This document shows, piece by piece, positions 1 to 13,857 of a DNA stretch of 64,000 nt (positions are counted from its first letter, which is position 1; every line of letters starts with the position of its first letter). The stretch is from positions 12,655,746-12,719,745 of the forward strand of contig JACDQD010000006.1 in the NCBI GenBank assembly GCA_019843655.1. Direction: 5' to 3'. The notes under the pieces were generated by a model. It saw only the letters and a program-made list of their open reading frames with translations, was not told the origin of the DNA and ran no database searches. The DNA is from Lethocerus indicus (lineage: Eukaryota > Arthropoda > Insecta > Hemiptera > Belostomatidae). The translations under genes and the position numbers were made by a program.

Positions 1-1960
1 AATGCATTATTTTATTCAGACTATACTATTATATAGGAGGGGCTAATTCAAAAAGTTTGAGCGCTCCAGCTTTTGGCTTCCGGGTGAATTAACCTGGGCG
101 AGGATAGACAATAGGGGGAGGCCGGTCAATACGGTGGGCGGCATCTAACTCAGGAGGGAGCAGTAATGAAGTGCGGGGTTTATTATTATTTAAAGCGGTT
201 ATTGTGTCCGAACTTGGACCCCCGCGGGACCTAATTTATGGAGCGGCCGACGGCCAACTTGATAACTGTAATTTCAAGTGCAGCAGTCAGCGCGGGCGGC
301 GAGCGAATGGCCGAATCGAACTCTATTTGTTCAGCCAAGTCTATGTATAAAAGACTCAATGTACATAGTTTGTACCTGTTTACAGAATCTATGTTTTTTC
401 TAGGCATCAATAAATTCCTTTGGATTCCTATACTAATGGAAGATAAACAGAACTAAAATATCCTCCTAATATCCTTCACCAACTAACTCATGTCAGTAAA
501 CGAGTGAAGAGCACAAACTTGATTGAATCGAAACATCTTTAACTGTCTATTGAAAAAAATAAAAAACTGTCCAAAATAATGGTTTGGATTATTCGAAAGA
601 GACAATTTAAAATCTGTAACAGGCTTTTGAAAAAATAAAAATGTGGATAGTACAGACGACTGAGCGGCGGGAGATAAGGGATTGAGATAAGGATTGGACG
701 CCCAAGGCAGATGTTCGAATCGCCCAGTGGTTTTAAGCAATCCCCGACGCATTCGGAAACGTTTCGAGGATTAGAGTATCAAAAATGAATAGGGAACGCT
801 TTTAAAATGTTCTAAACCTTCCCGGTTCTGAATATTCAAGGGTGGCGCGTCTATAATTGATGGGTATCGGTAATCTCCTACACGCGGTCAGAAAAAATGA
901 TTTTAATCCATCGCTTACCATTTCACTTCATTCAACCCGCGGAGGTATAATGGTCTTTCAAATTGTTTTACGTTGGCTGACTGCATTATCTTTTTACTGC
1001 ACAAGATTTTTAATACGTTAATTATTTGAAGAAGATAATACATAGAAATAATGTTTCACAAAATCTAAAAATAGCTTGGGAAATACTAATGAATCACACC
1101 CACCGTAAGGGTGACGGTAGGTCCTAACGTTAGCCACTAGGTTTCTAATTTGAATGCTACATATAATACAGAAATATGGGAATATCTGTTAGCTATCTAA
1201 TCAGGCGTTCTCCTACTGACTTTCCTATGTAATTTATCTCATCGCATGAAACGTGTATACGAAAGTAATATATTAGAACCTATTCTATATCCTTTACCGT
1301 TTATTTTGCTCTATCTCATTACCACCTGCTCTCTTCTTAATCCTCGGTACAGATTAATATCGCTGGCACAATCTCCTTGGTCGAATTTCCAGGAAAATTC
1401 TAACCCAGGGATATAGTCAATTTACCGAAACGTTTTTATCCTTTGTAGACATAAACGTATACAATTAATTATTACTTTACAGTAGAGATAAATCTGAGCT
1501 TATTTATACGAGTTTCATTGAAAATTTGGCCCTAATGCAAGTAGTATAACTGAATACTATGATAAGATATATCTAGTCAGACATTTATGTTTTAATATTT
1601 AAATGCGCTAATAGAACCATATATATTAAAATTAAAGTTATAATTTGATGTTTATAAATTGTAGAGGTATACCTAAGTTCCTTTATGCAAAAAGTATTTT
1701 GATTATTTAGGGCCATAACTAGATATAAAGTAGATATTTTTATGAAAGATACAATTGTTCAAAAAATACTTATACGGTTATGTAGTTGAAAGAGTGCCTA
1801 CTTAAGATAACCGAGGATATTATTAGGATAATGCAATATAAATAACACCGACTCCATCTCAGTATGGATCGAATTTCCCCTAATGTATTATATACTACCG
1901 TTAAATGTGATTTTATGAATATATCATCAATTCCTTCCTTATGGCAAGGTATAGAGATAT
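1..1960. other. Non-coding stretch, mixed composition
   Basis: I see no gene here. The first 350 bases are fairly GC-rich with scattered G-runs; from about 750 onward the DNA is AT-rich with many TAAT-type words. Open frames (for example 238-456 and 483-752) are short, carry no recognisable domain and overlap nothing that looks spliced. The only structured word noted is the 10-bp palindrome CTAACGTTAG at 1124-1133, preceded by a nested ACCGT/ACGGT inverted pair at 1102-1118. Confidence 0.6.
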
Positions 1961-1962
1961 CA

Positions 1963-1964
<2 letters not shown>

Positions 1965-2002
<38 letters not shown>
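1965..2002. repeat. (TA)19 microsatellite
   Basis: An uninterrupted TA dinucleotide tract of 38 bp. It runs through a short degenerate GA/TA junction (2003-2021) into the long GA tract that follows, so the two probably form one compound microsatellite. Confidence 0.95.
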
Positions 2003-2008
<6 letters not shown>

Positions 2009-2017
2009 TAGAGAGAG

Positions 2018-4131
<2,114 letters not shown>

Positions 4132-4198
4132 TCAGAGGAGAAAGAGAGAGAGAGAGTGGGAGGAGGGAGGAGGGAGAGGGAGAGAGCGAAAGAGAGAG
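4132..4198 (+). repeat. Polypurine tract with embedded G-quadruplex motif
   Basis: Sixty-seven bases made almost only of A and G on the plus strand, broken by a T at 4157 and a C at 4187. Both flanks are GA-rich. Inside it, four GGG runs at 4158-4160, 4165-4167, 4172-4174 and 4178-4180 are separated by loops of 4, 4 and 3 bases, which meets the canonical G4 pattern. Such mirror-like purine tracts can also adopt triplex (H-DNA) structure. Function is unknown. Confidence 0.8.
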
Positions 4199-7100
4199 CT
4201 GTGGGGTTGGACCGAAAACTTGGGCCGGGGTATTCCCTAAATAAAACATATTACCTTGGGCGAGGGCTACAATTAAACGGGGCCCAGCTCCGTATGTCGG
4301 TTCAAATGGCCTAATTATGTTTGGTCGGTCTGGCCCCCATCCCCCGAGGGCCCGGGGCCTGCAGCCTTAATGCTCTGTTATTTTAAGATAAATTAATTTG
4401 TACACCGACTGTCCCAGTTCCTGGCCGTGGAACGCTTTCAACACGTCCCGGCGTATAAGTCACGTCCGGGACATGCACTAATCGCAATCTACTTCCCACT
4501 GTCGCGAATAGTTTCGGACACGTATTTCAGAAACTTGGAAATTGTGCAATAAATATACCCGACTCGTTTAATGTTTCATCGAAATTTTCTTATTGGAGGA
4601 CATTTTCGTATTATGCCGCCCAATAATGAGATTCCCGATTTACGCAAAATTTTACCAAAATTTGGCCTTGCTCATGGTGCAAGGATGATAGTCATGACTA
4701 AAGGTGGCATAGTCATACCTATAAGAATGACCGCTTCGTATATTGATTGGATTCCTATAATCTCGGTCTCGAAATTTAGGTACGACATATTGGCGTAATT
4801 GTTGCGAGGATATGTCAGTATACGAGACCCGTTATCAATTATAGTTTGTAGTTCACTGAAAAGTTTCTTTTCCACCCGCGGATCAGACTAATCAATAGGG
4901 TCAACTAACGGAAAATATGGCGGGTTCTATAGATCATAAAAGTGAACGAGCTAGATCTGTATGAGAAATAAATATCCCTTGCAAACATCAGACAGGATTT
5001 AAGACCGAATTCAAGATCGAAAATTAGCGACAAATATTCCTGTTTTTGACAATTCCCATTTACGTTAACTGCTTCCAAAGCTTTATTGCCCTTTGGGGGA
5101 AAAATACATTGTGCTCCCTAAATCCAAATTAATTAACAAATTTAGTTAATTAACGTTACATTTTCAAACGCCTTATTTCAATCGCACAGATGAGGTTTAT
5201 TTTTCGGATTAAAAATTATAATTTATTCTAAACGGGCCGGGTGTGGAACCCGCCGGAAAAAAGAAACCGATGCGGCAATTTCAAAATTGCTTTTTCCTTG
5301 CCGAGGTCAATACTGGAAATGTACTGTGGGTTGCAGAGGGGGTGGAGGAGCGAGGTTTAATACAGGGCGCTCAGAGGTCGACTAATTAGTGAATTTTTCC
5401 CTGTGTGGTCTTTTAAACAGGAGCCCTGGTCCTGCCCGGCGCTCTAACTACCCGGCTATATTCGTCCAGTGCAGTCGCTCAAGTGGTTGGTAAACAGAGG
5501 GAGAGCCACTGAAAATAGGTTAACCGGTCTCGAATATACGAGCACCGAGAGAGGCTTTTGTGTGTAGAGGTTTGCCGTTAACTGTAGGCCTGAAACTTTT
5601 TTTTTTGCTTGCATAAATGGTATTGCGCTTAATGGAACAATTTATATAATCGTAGCCTCACCCGTGTGATATTTCTTCTCATCTAGTTTTTTCACTCTAT
5701 CCCCTTATGGAAATACGTGGCGAGCTTGAACACTACAATGTGAATCATCTTTTGTGTCACTTTGTCAGTGTTAGTCTTGTAAATTTATTCATAAAAGAAT
5801 TTATCCTAAAAAGTAGACAAAAACTAAGGGGAAAAACCAAAATTGAAACCAAAAATATTTTACAATTGAATTTTCCTTCTATCGGTCAGTCCTCGGCTAG
5901 GTCGGCTAGGAATATGGAAAATATTTTATAAGCGCTTTCGTGGGCGCGAGATAAGAATATTCTCTCCACATCTCAGCTGCTTCCTTTAGCCGTCACTACA
6001 CTCCAGACTTTCAAAGGGGGAAAATATCGACGCTGAGACTTCCCATCCCTCCCGGTCCCTTCGTCTTTGCTTCTTGCGCATTAACCCAGTTCCCTGCCGT
6101 TGACAGGAACACCACAGGACCTAATGAGGCACTTGTTATTTTGGAATTTATCTCCCGGGTTAAATAACCTTTCAGATATTATCGGAATCTAACCTCCAGA
6201 AGAAGTTATCTGAACCGTGACAAGGGGGATAATAAATTTACCGAATATAGGAATTCCAGTAGTCCATTGTACTATTCAAAACAATTTTGTCGAAACAACG
6301 ATTGTATAATCAAACTGAGATTTTTTTGTGGATAGCTACAAATAATTCCCAACGAATTGATGAAATCGATGAGGTCTGACTGTATTGAATAGAACCAACC
6401 GAGATTACTAGCCCAGGACACTCCGATGCTTGTCTATCTGAATGACCTCTATGTGACCTCTGTCGTTTCCCGACCAATTCCATCCGTGTCCCAGTCCTAC
6501 CCCCCTGGACCTTCCCCGTTCACCCCGGTCTCCTCATGGTCCTTAATACTCTGTTAGACTTCTGTTGAAAGGAGGCTTCATTTGTAAATTACGCGTTTTT
6601 ATATTTCTCTATAATACAGTCGGAAATTTTATATTAATCGAAGCCCTCGTGGAGACCAAAATAATACCGTTATAGTGTTAAATACATAAGGAGAGTAAAG
6701 GTCATTTAACATCGATGCGCGCTCGATATATCCAGTACTATGTCTCGGGATAACTGTGTATTCTAGAGGCACATTCTGCCTCCGGTTTCGGTATTTTCCG
6801 GGCCCGAGTAAATCTGAGGGGGTTATAGAGTCCGTTAGAATGTGAAGAGGGTGTATATATACATGGAGGAAGATAACAAATTGGAGGGGGCGGCGGCCCG
6901 CGGGGGCCTATTACCAATTCAAATAGGATCAACAAGTACGGAAGGGGCGAGCGTCACACCTGCTCTCACACACCCCCAACAAGTCCATCATATAACCCTT
7001 CGCCCGGCCTTACCCATGTCTCGACCACAGCCCCTCTCCCCCCCGCTCCTATCATAGTCTCCCCACTGGGAAAGCTTTTAGGCTCACTCCCCAAATATCC

Positions 7101-9115
7101 CCAAAATATATTCCATTAATAAGCACTATCACAATGGTGTTTTATGCGGTAACACTCATTGGCAGCCGAACAACGAAGTGAGCCGAGGATTTGGCCAGTT
7201 TGAAAAATGGGACAAATCCGAATAGGAAAACCGTAGGAAACTTGGGAAGAGTGTAACCCGAGCATAAAGAGCCTTTGCGGGGGTTCCGCTTTCACATGAC
7301 CAAAAGCAATAGCCCTAGCGGGGCCAAGGGGCGGGGTCAGTGCGTGTCGCCTACAGATAAATTTTACCTTTTCCCCCCTCCCCCCCCCAATTATAATTTA
7401 TTCCGCCGTGTTGCTCCGGGAACTTTTATCAACTCGAAATTACCACGTGCCGAAGGAAAACACACGCCGTATTAGCGGTAAGAATTAGTGCCCTGGGATT
7501 TGCTACCCTGCCCCAACGATCCGCAGGCGAAGCCAAACTAAGTCCGCCCTCGGCGGCAGAGTTATTCATATCACCGATTATTTAGCCCGGGCACACTGCA
7601 AAACATAAATAACATTTAAAGACTATATCCGACCACCCTGCGGCAGTTAATTTCAGATTTTTAAGAAAGGTTTTGCACGACAAAAGTAAAAAATAAATAA
7701 CAGTTTAAAACTGGAACAAATGGGACCGACAACAATTTCTTCCGTTCACAATTATTCCCACCTTCGGCAGAGATTTATTAATAAAGTTTTTTAACAACGG
7801 TTATCAATCATTTAATCGGAGGCTTAAATTGCAAATATTCAGAACGAGTTAGCTGAAATAATTGTGTTCATACCTTCTAGTAAGATTTTAGGGCCGAACT
7901 CTCTTGGAGATACTCTATTATTCAATCAAGTAAACAATTTGTTTATTTGATGTTTAAGCAATTTTCTGCACTCTGAAAATCTCACTTTCATTGTAATTTT
8001 CAATTACACGCTTCGTTTGGGAGTCTCTTTATCTTCAGGAGCGAGGAGGCATCATAGTCTACTCATCAGAGCAGATTGATACTGATAGACTTGCCAGTAA
8101 ACATCCTTAACTAAAATATTTAGTCAAAACATTCTTGATCTGAGTAGCATCAGATGCTTAAAAGTTAACCCATAAAAATAGGGGTAGTTAATTTGAATTG
8201 AATATTATTTTAATTGTTCTTGTTGAATTATTGGGGATGATCTACAGTCTACTGTTTTAATTGGTCTTCACCTCGTATAGAATTTATTCTTACATATCTT
8301 CATCTTACTCTAGTGAAATTAAATTTCAGTTTCTTTTTCAGTTTTCAGTTATTTTGAAGACGAATCATTATTTCATAAATTATTATTCTTCTTTTTAATT
8401 TTTGGGTACATTTTTCATATTCTAATGAACCATGGAACGTCACCATAGAAACTCGCAGTAACGAATACCCAGGCATCTCAACGTAAACTTGTTTTTAATT
8501 TGTTAATACGCGCAAATAAATATTTTTATACCGAGTACTAATATAATGAATTTTGTTCGTGACGAACTACGGCGAAATACCGGTAATGAGAAAACAGCAA
8601 TCCAATTATAACGAGCAGTGTCATCCATTTTCAATTATCGGTTTGCATCTTACATAAATATTTACAATTGGTACACTAAAATCCGACATTAATTTCCAAA
8701 TAATCAGGTTGTACAGCAGTAGAGCCAATGCGATTGAGAGAGTGACTGAATTAATAAATGGGCGGGCATATTTATTCACGTGTCCCTGAACATACATTCG
8801 GCGTGGAATATTTGTAATTTGGATAATCAGAGGAGGACCTGACTTCTTTATTTGATTTTTGTCAAATTTATATCACTGAATGAGATGTTTGCGTCTATAA
8901 TGCTCTCTCTTAAGAAGTCTATTGTCTTTTTCTCTCAATTTTTAGCTCAGTTTTAAACTGTAATAACCTCGATAAAAGGCTTGAAATAGACCTGATAATA
9001 TGACCGCCAACCTTTTGCAGGGGCTATAACGTGCAACTAAATACTTCATTATTTCCACCGCATTGTTATTACTAGATTTTCAGTATCGAAATAATCAATT
9101 CTTATCGATATCAGC
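4199..9115. other. Non-coding stretch, AT-rich with GC islands
   Basis: No supported gene. GC-rich patches lie near 4260-4380, 6000-6120, 6840-7080 and 7250-7560; the latter two contain pyrimidine runs (for example C-runs at 7373-7388). The rest is AT-rich. Short palindromes include a homeodomain-type pair at 5129-5153 and a 16-bp inverted repeat GCAATTT-CA-AAATTGC at 5275-5290. ORFs here are all under 90 codons and unrecognised. Confidence 0.55.
5129..5153. promoter_or_regulatory. Palindromic TTAATTAA pair (possible homeodomain sites)
   Basis: Two 9-bp arms, TTAATTAAC and GTTAATTAA, are perfect reverse complements separated by 7 bases (AAATTTA). Each arm contains the TAATTA core bound by many Antennapedia- and paired-class homeodomains, so the arrangement offers two head-to-head sites. 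Such words are common in AT-rich DNA, so functional use is a guess. Confidence 0.3.
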
Positions 9116-9193
9116 GTATACGGTTGGCATGTTCTGTGAGCTGTTCAACAAGGACGTCAACAAGCTCATAAAGGCCATGCCAACCAGTGTTAC
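9116..9193. ncRNA. Candidate microRNA-like stem-loop
   Basis: The sequence folds, by hand pairing, into one long hairpin. Read as plus-strand RNA: a basal helix 9116-9121 with 9187-9193 (one bulge); an uninterrupted 10-bp helix GGTTGGCATG (9122-9131) with CATGCCAACC (9176-9185); one mismatch; three pairs (9133-9135 with 9172-9174); a two-base bulge; then 9136-9142 with 9163-9169; a bulged A; and 9143-9145 with 9159-9161, closing a 13-base loop (9146-9158). That is about 29 pairs with only small bulges, the length and shape of an animal microRNA precursor. The opposite strand folds equally well. The arms match no microRNA I can recall, so it would be new or lineage-specific. The same bases also form an open frame with C/G-ending codons, so a short coding exon is the main alternative. 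Confidence 0.35.
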
Positions 9194-9612
9194 ATTCTGT
9201 GACGTAAAAATTGCCTCAATTAGGCTAAAACGTCATGGTGAAAATTTTCCAATGCGAACTGAAAGAGAACACGGAAAATGTGAGAGCTTTTTCATTAGCC
9301 GGTTTTCTTAAATTAAATATTCATTATCAATTTGAATTTTTTTCTGATCCCATTATTTGAAGTAAGTACTTACTTTATTACATTATATAATTGAGTAAAT
9401 TGTTGATGGTAATTATCGCCTTTCATTCCAACCGCTGTTTTACTTCCACGTGGCGATGAATAAAAGGTACTTTTCACATTAATTTACAAATGAAATACCT
9501 GCACCATTGTGTCCGTATAAAATGTGTTTTTCATCTTACTAGTCAACATCGCTGATCGAGCATTATGTTATAATTAAATATAAAGACAATGGGAACCAAA
9601 TTATGAAAATGT

Positions 9613-9671
9613 AATGAGGTAATACCGTAAATGTTGTATATATTCGGTTCCGTTTTGATGATTACCTCATT
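9613..9671. repeat. Inverted repeat, 11-bp perfect arms
   Basis: AATGAGGTAAT (9613-9623) and ATTACCTCATT (9661-9671) are exact reverse complements 37 bases apart. An inner ACCG/CGGT pair can extend the stem, leaving a 12-base bulge on the 3' side. It is too asymmetric for a good microRNA precursor; a decayed MITE or chance are both possible. Confidence 0.5.
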
Positions 9672-12377
9672 GTTAAATGAATTTGAATTGGTGTTAGCTT
9701 CAGGAATGTAATCATTATCGAGCGGACTCTACAGTTCTGCAATTTTATCTACGTAAAATTCTCTGGGATTTTCAGTGTTTTTGAAATTGCGTATTTGCAT
9801 ACCCTTCAACTTGAACTTGGTCAGGATTAGTCGGTTCTATTTGTAAGCCGACCGAGAAGTTCTGGGACGGAATTGAAGAAGATATTCGTAGCGGTGTAAA
9901 CTCAACCCTGTTCATAAATAACAAGAGGAGCCCGCGAGTGCCAACCGTTTTGTATAATGAAAGAGCGTCGAACACGCGGGGCGGGGGGGTGGGCAATTGA
10001 AAGCAATTTGGCAACAACTCCTCCCAGTCCGAGTTGCATATAGCCCATAATGAATAAATATTTATAAATTCTCCCTCTTTATAAATATGCTAAATAGGCA
10101 CCGGGGTTAGGTGAAGGGGGGAGAATTCGGTAACACGATTATTACTACCTGTCGGTGGAGCTCCGTCTTCCTACCGTCTGACGCTCGGTATCCATATTTA
10201 TGAACTGGCATTTTGTTTGAGCATACCTGGTATGACCCGAATCCCTGGTTCTTATCTCTGACTGTAATATTGGGGGATATAAAATTTAAAAAAGTTTAAG
10301 AGTATTTAAAACAGACGGCCGATTCGGGAATAGCCTTGTTCCTAAGTTGCTTGCCTCGTTGTTGAAAAATGTTTCCTATTTGGTCCGATACTAGAAAATA
10401 GTATCTATTGTCCCGTATGACCTTCGTTTACGAATTTCGTAGGGTGCAATTCGTACGCAGTAAGAATATGTTCACGCATTGAATTTTCACTGGGGCGGCC
10501 AATTAAGAGTTAGACGTTTTCCTTACATTGTTAGAAAACAGCCATACCAACATCAGCTGTTCTACAGGGGAAAACTCTAACGCCCGCTCTAAAACGCAAT
10601 TAGGACCATTTCCCAGTGTTCATTTGAAGTCCCCCACGAGATCCGGGACTGGTTCCCTAATACTGCTACTAGCGATTTCAGTTTGGGGTTCTGCCAACGG
10701 TCTACCGGGTTAGCGGCTCCCATTCCCCCGGGGTAGCCTCGATTCGGGAAATCGTATGTGCAGTGCATAAATGGCACTACTAATGCATTCCAGGTCAAAC
10801 GAGTACACCTTTAAGATAGAGATCTTAGGTAGACCAAATGTTGTATTCGCGCTTGAAGAACGGTCTCCAGAGATTGTACCGTATTATCTCCGTTACGGTA
10901 ACTCTGCTAGCTTGCATTGTCTATGGGGTTTTGCGATTGCCCAAAAAATTATCAGTAGTATATGAAAGTAGTTTATGATGAAATATGTACAAGAATCCTG
11001 TATAAAGAAGACCTGTATAAATTTTAAGATTATAATTTATGCCAATCATCCTCGAGCAACAAGTCACTAAAATATTAATAAAAAAATTCGAAACTTTTAA
11101 TTTTCGCATAAGCAGTAATCTGCTTATTAATTATTTTAACTGTCTTAGTGCATCTCTTAAAAATTTCTTTTCCTTAATATGCCAAACTTTGTCCAGTGGA
11201 GTTGTACCGATTTTCATTTATAACAGCTTATCTCCCTTATTCCTCTCTGTTTATTCCTCTTGAAGATTGATTTGTGTGTAAGGACAAAATAATATATAAT
11301 ACTGGTAAAATAAAATTCGCAATAATAAAATCAGGCCATAAAAGGAAGCAATTAAAATGTTTATTTTAAGGTCGGCTTTAAACAAACTTAACATAACTTG
11401 TGGACTTTACATAAGGCCTTGACGCTATGTCAGAGATAAACTAGTATTATGGTATTGACCGTGACCTCATTAAGCTTACATTGCATTATCCCAACTTCTT
11501 ATTTGTACTCTGTAAGTAACTAGCGATAAAACTTGCCCTCAGGATATGAGTTAATGAGATTAATATCGTACTGATATAAAGTTTTTGTACTAGAGTAGAT
11601 AATGAAATTAAAACAGTGTTTTATATTGGGTTATAAGAAAGCATATTTTGTAAAGGCATGGTACAAAACCTGACATACATTATTGGATAATTACATTTTT
11701 ACCTAGAATAAAATATCGAAGATATATCGAATAATAAAACATTAAGCGTTTCGTGTATTACATTTAGGGTACGACGAACAGACAGTGTTAGAATATGCCC
11801 GTATCACTAATAATTGAAATTCATTCCTCGTACTTCAGAAACCCATGAACAAATCTAAATGTGATTTTATATTCTGGTCCCAGTTTATGCTGTCTCGAAG
11901 ATGTATGTAATCTCAAAGATTTTTCTTAGAAAAAGAGAATACAAATAAATCCTTGAAATGAGCTATCCTTTACATTGGTCAGTCAGGTTATTCAGATTTT
12001 GTTTTAGGGAAAATTGTTGATATTTTGTTATTGGGTGTAAAATATAAATTTATTCTTAATAAACACATAAAAGTCATCCGACCGTTCCTTCTTCAAACAG
12101 TATCATGGCAACATCCGGTGTGATTTCATTAAAGTGAAAGCGAAGTGTGGCTTTACAATTAAGTGTCTGTTTCCACCAGGAAAAATCACGCATAGAATGA
12201 TGTAAATTCGGCTGCCATTTGAGTTAATGTAATTTTGAATCAGCGTTGATCGATTTTTCTAGTTGTTTGTATATTTTATTTCCCCATTGAATTAGCAGCC
12301 TGTTAATGATTCTATAAAGCATTTGTGTTTCGGCGACGGTGATAAAATAATTTACAACAGTACCGCCGATATACGTG

Positions 12378-12424
12378 ATTTAAATATATTTATTAATATA
12401 TATGATTATTTAAATATATTTATT
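12378..12424. repeat. 17-bp direct repeat, 30-bp period
   Basis: ATTTAAATATATTTATT occurs at 12378-12394 and identically at 12408-12424, giving a 30-bp period. The spacer is also AT-only apart from one G. It is probably a local slippage duplication. Confidence 0.7.
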
Positions 12425-12585
12425 TAAGAATATAGGTGAGGTGGAGAAGGCATTCATACGAAGGTGATATAAGGGAGGATTGTTGTACCCATCTTATTTT
12501 CAGGGCGGTGAACGTAAATGGAGTTCAGTTCCTCCGTTGGCAGCGAAAATTGTCTATTTGCTGCTCCCTTTCGGAGTAACGAATT

Positions 12586-12655
12586 TACCCGGCCCAATTA
12601 TATAATTTCGTTCCGGCAGATTTTATTTGTCTTGGAGAGATAGACGGGCCGGGTA
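12586..12655. repeat. GC-armed inverted repeat, 10-bp perfect arms
   Basis: TACCCGGCCC (12586-12595) and GGGCCGGGTA (12646-12655) are exact reverse complements flanking a 50-base AT-rich interior. GC arms in an otherwise AT-rich stretch are less expected by composition than AT palindromes. No target-site duplication that would mark a transposon is visible. The word ACGGGCCGGGT also occurs near 5232. Confidence 0.55.
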
Positions 12656-13814
12656 TTAAGACGCCGTTAATTGAAATAAATTAAACACAATTTCTTCCGC
12701 TATTATTCCCGGCGGTGATGTAAATCTCAAAAAGGAGAACGAATCTGGCAATTTGGCGCGATTTCTCAGTTTCTTTCTCACTCCTATCCGCCCTTTATTG
12801 ATATTTCTTTCTCATTCCAGAGCCGTTTCCCTCTAGCACGGCGTCTCTCTCTCTTCTCTGCCTCCTCGCCCGTCCGCTAATCGCAACTGGGCCTGTCTGT
12901 GCTTTAGGAAACTCAAATTAGCCCAATTCAAGACCGGCCCTACGCCCGCCCCATCCTGGTTTTTGTTTCACCTGAGTTAATTAATACGCCCATTCATCGT
13001 GGCGGTATTTATGGGACCAAACTGATGGTTTTGTTTTATTTTACGTTGGAATATTTACAAGACCTAATTTCTAAATGGCGATTTATTGAAAACATATAAT
13101 AAATTACATTTTACTAATTATGTTGTAATGAAGTTCCTATATCGAAATTTACTCCATAGCAGTACGGACTAGGATCTAGGATAATTAATATAACTCGAGA
13201 AGAGCGAATTAAAAGGTAGGTAAAAGACTGCAAAGAAGTAATTTAAATCGTCATGAAGTTTAAGTCAATTTGTTTATTTCCGCAAAACGAGCCGAGATTA
13301 AGAGGCGTATACTGTACGTTAGAATTGCTAATTTCAGTTCGGAACGAGTTTGGATTCCGCGTATATGTGTAGGGCTGATTTGTTTAAAACAGAAATACAG
13401 TGTTATCCCGGCTGGATCAGGGCCGAAACAGAAATTCTGAGGACGCGTGCTCGAGAGTAAATATGGAGACCTAACACGTAGCGGCTATTAAACTGTGCGC
13501 GACACGGTAATGCAGGGATCAGTTCGCACGCGGGACATATTCATTGTCGCAGATACCCGGACAGGTCGATTGTGCAAGTTGCATCACGCCAACTTCAAAT
13601 TGTCTCAGTTTATGGTTCCGCCACCTCCTTCGGGCTACCGATCCCTCACATGGTCACTCAAATGCAAGGTAAGATCAGTCTCCAACTAGAATTGTATTTT
13701 CAAAGTGTGGGATTGGGGAAGAGTACCTCCTTCAAAAAGATGTCGCCATCACCACTATTTTACATGAACTCTGAGAACTTGAGACTAAACTGATTAAATT
13801 CAAATTCCAATCGT

Positions 13815-13857
13815 CTAGACTGGTTTATTATCTGTTTCGTAAAGGAAATCAGTCTAG
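13815..13857. repeat. Stem-loop, 12-bp stem
   Basis: CTAGACTGGTTT (13815-13826) pairs with AAATCAGTCTAG (13846-13857), including one G-T wobble, around a 19-base loop. The stem is too short for a typical microRNA precursor, and a role is unknown. Confidence 0.5.

Larger units (their letters stand above)
9194..12585. other. Non-coding stretch, AT-rich
   Basis: No supported gene. Mostly AT-rich; a moderately GC-rich patch spans about 10480-10760. It contains several small hairpin-capable repeats: 9613-9671 (11-bp arms), 10222-10234 (CATACC-T-GGTATG), 10387-10405 (GATACTA / TAGTATC), 11108-11127 (ATAAGCAG-TAAT-CTGCTTAT) and a 17-bp direct repeat (12378-12394 and 12408-12424). All are within what chance could give in this much AT-rich DNA. 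Confidence 0.55.
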
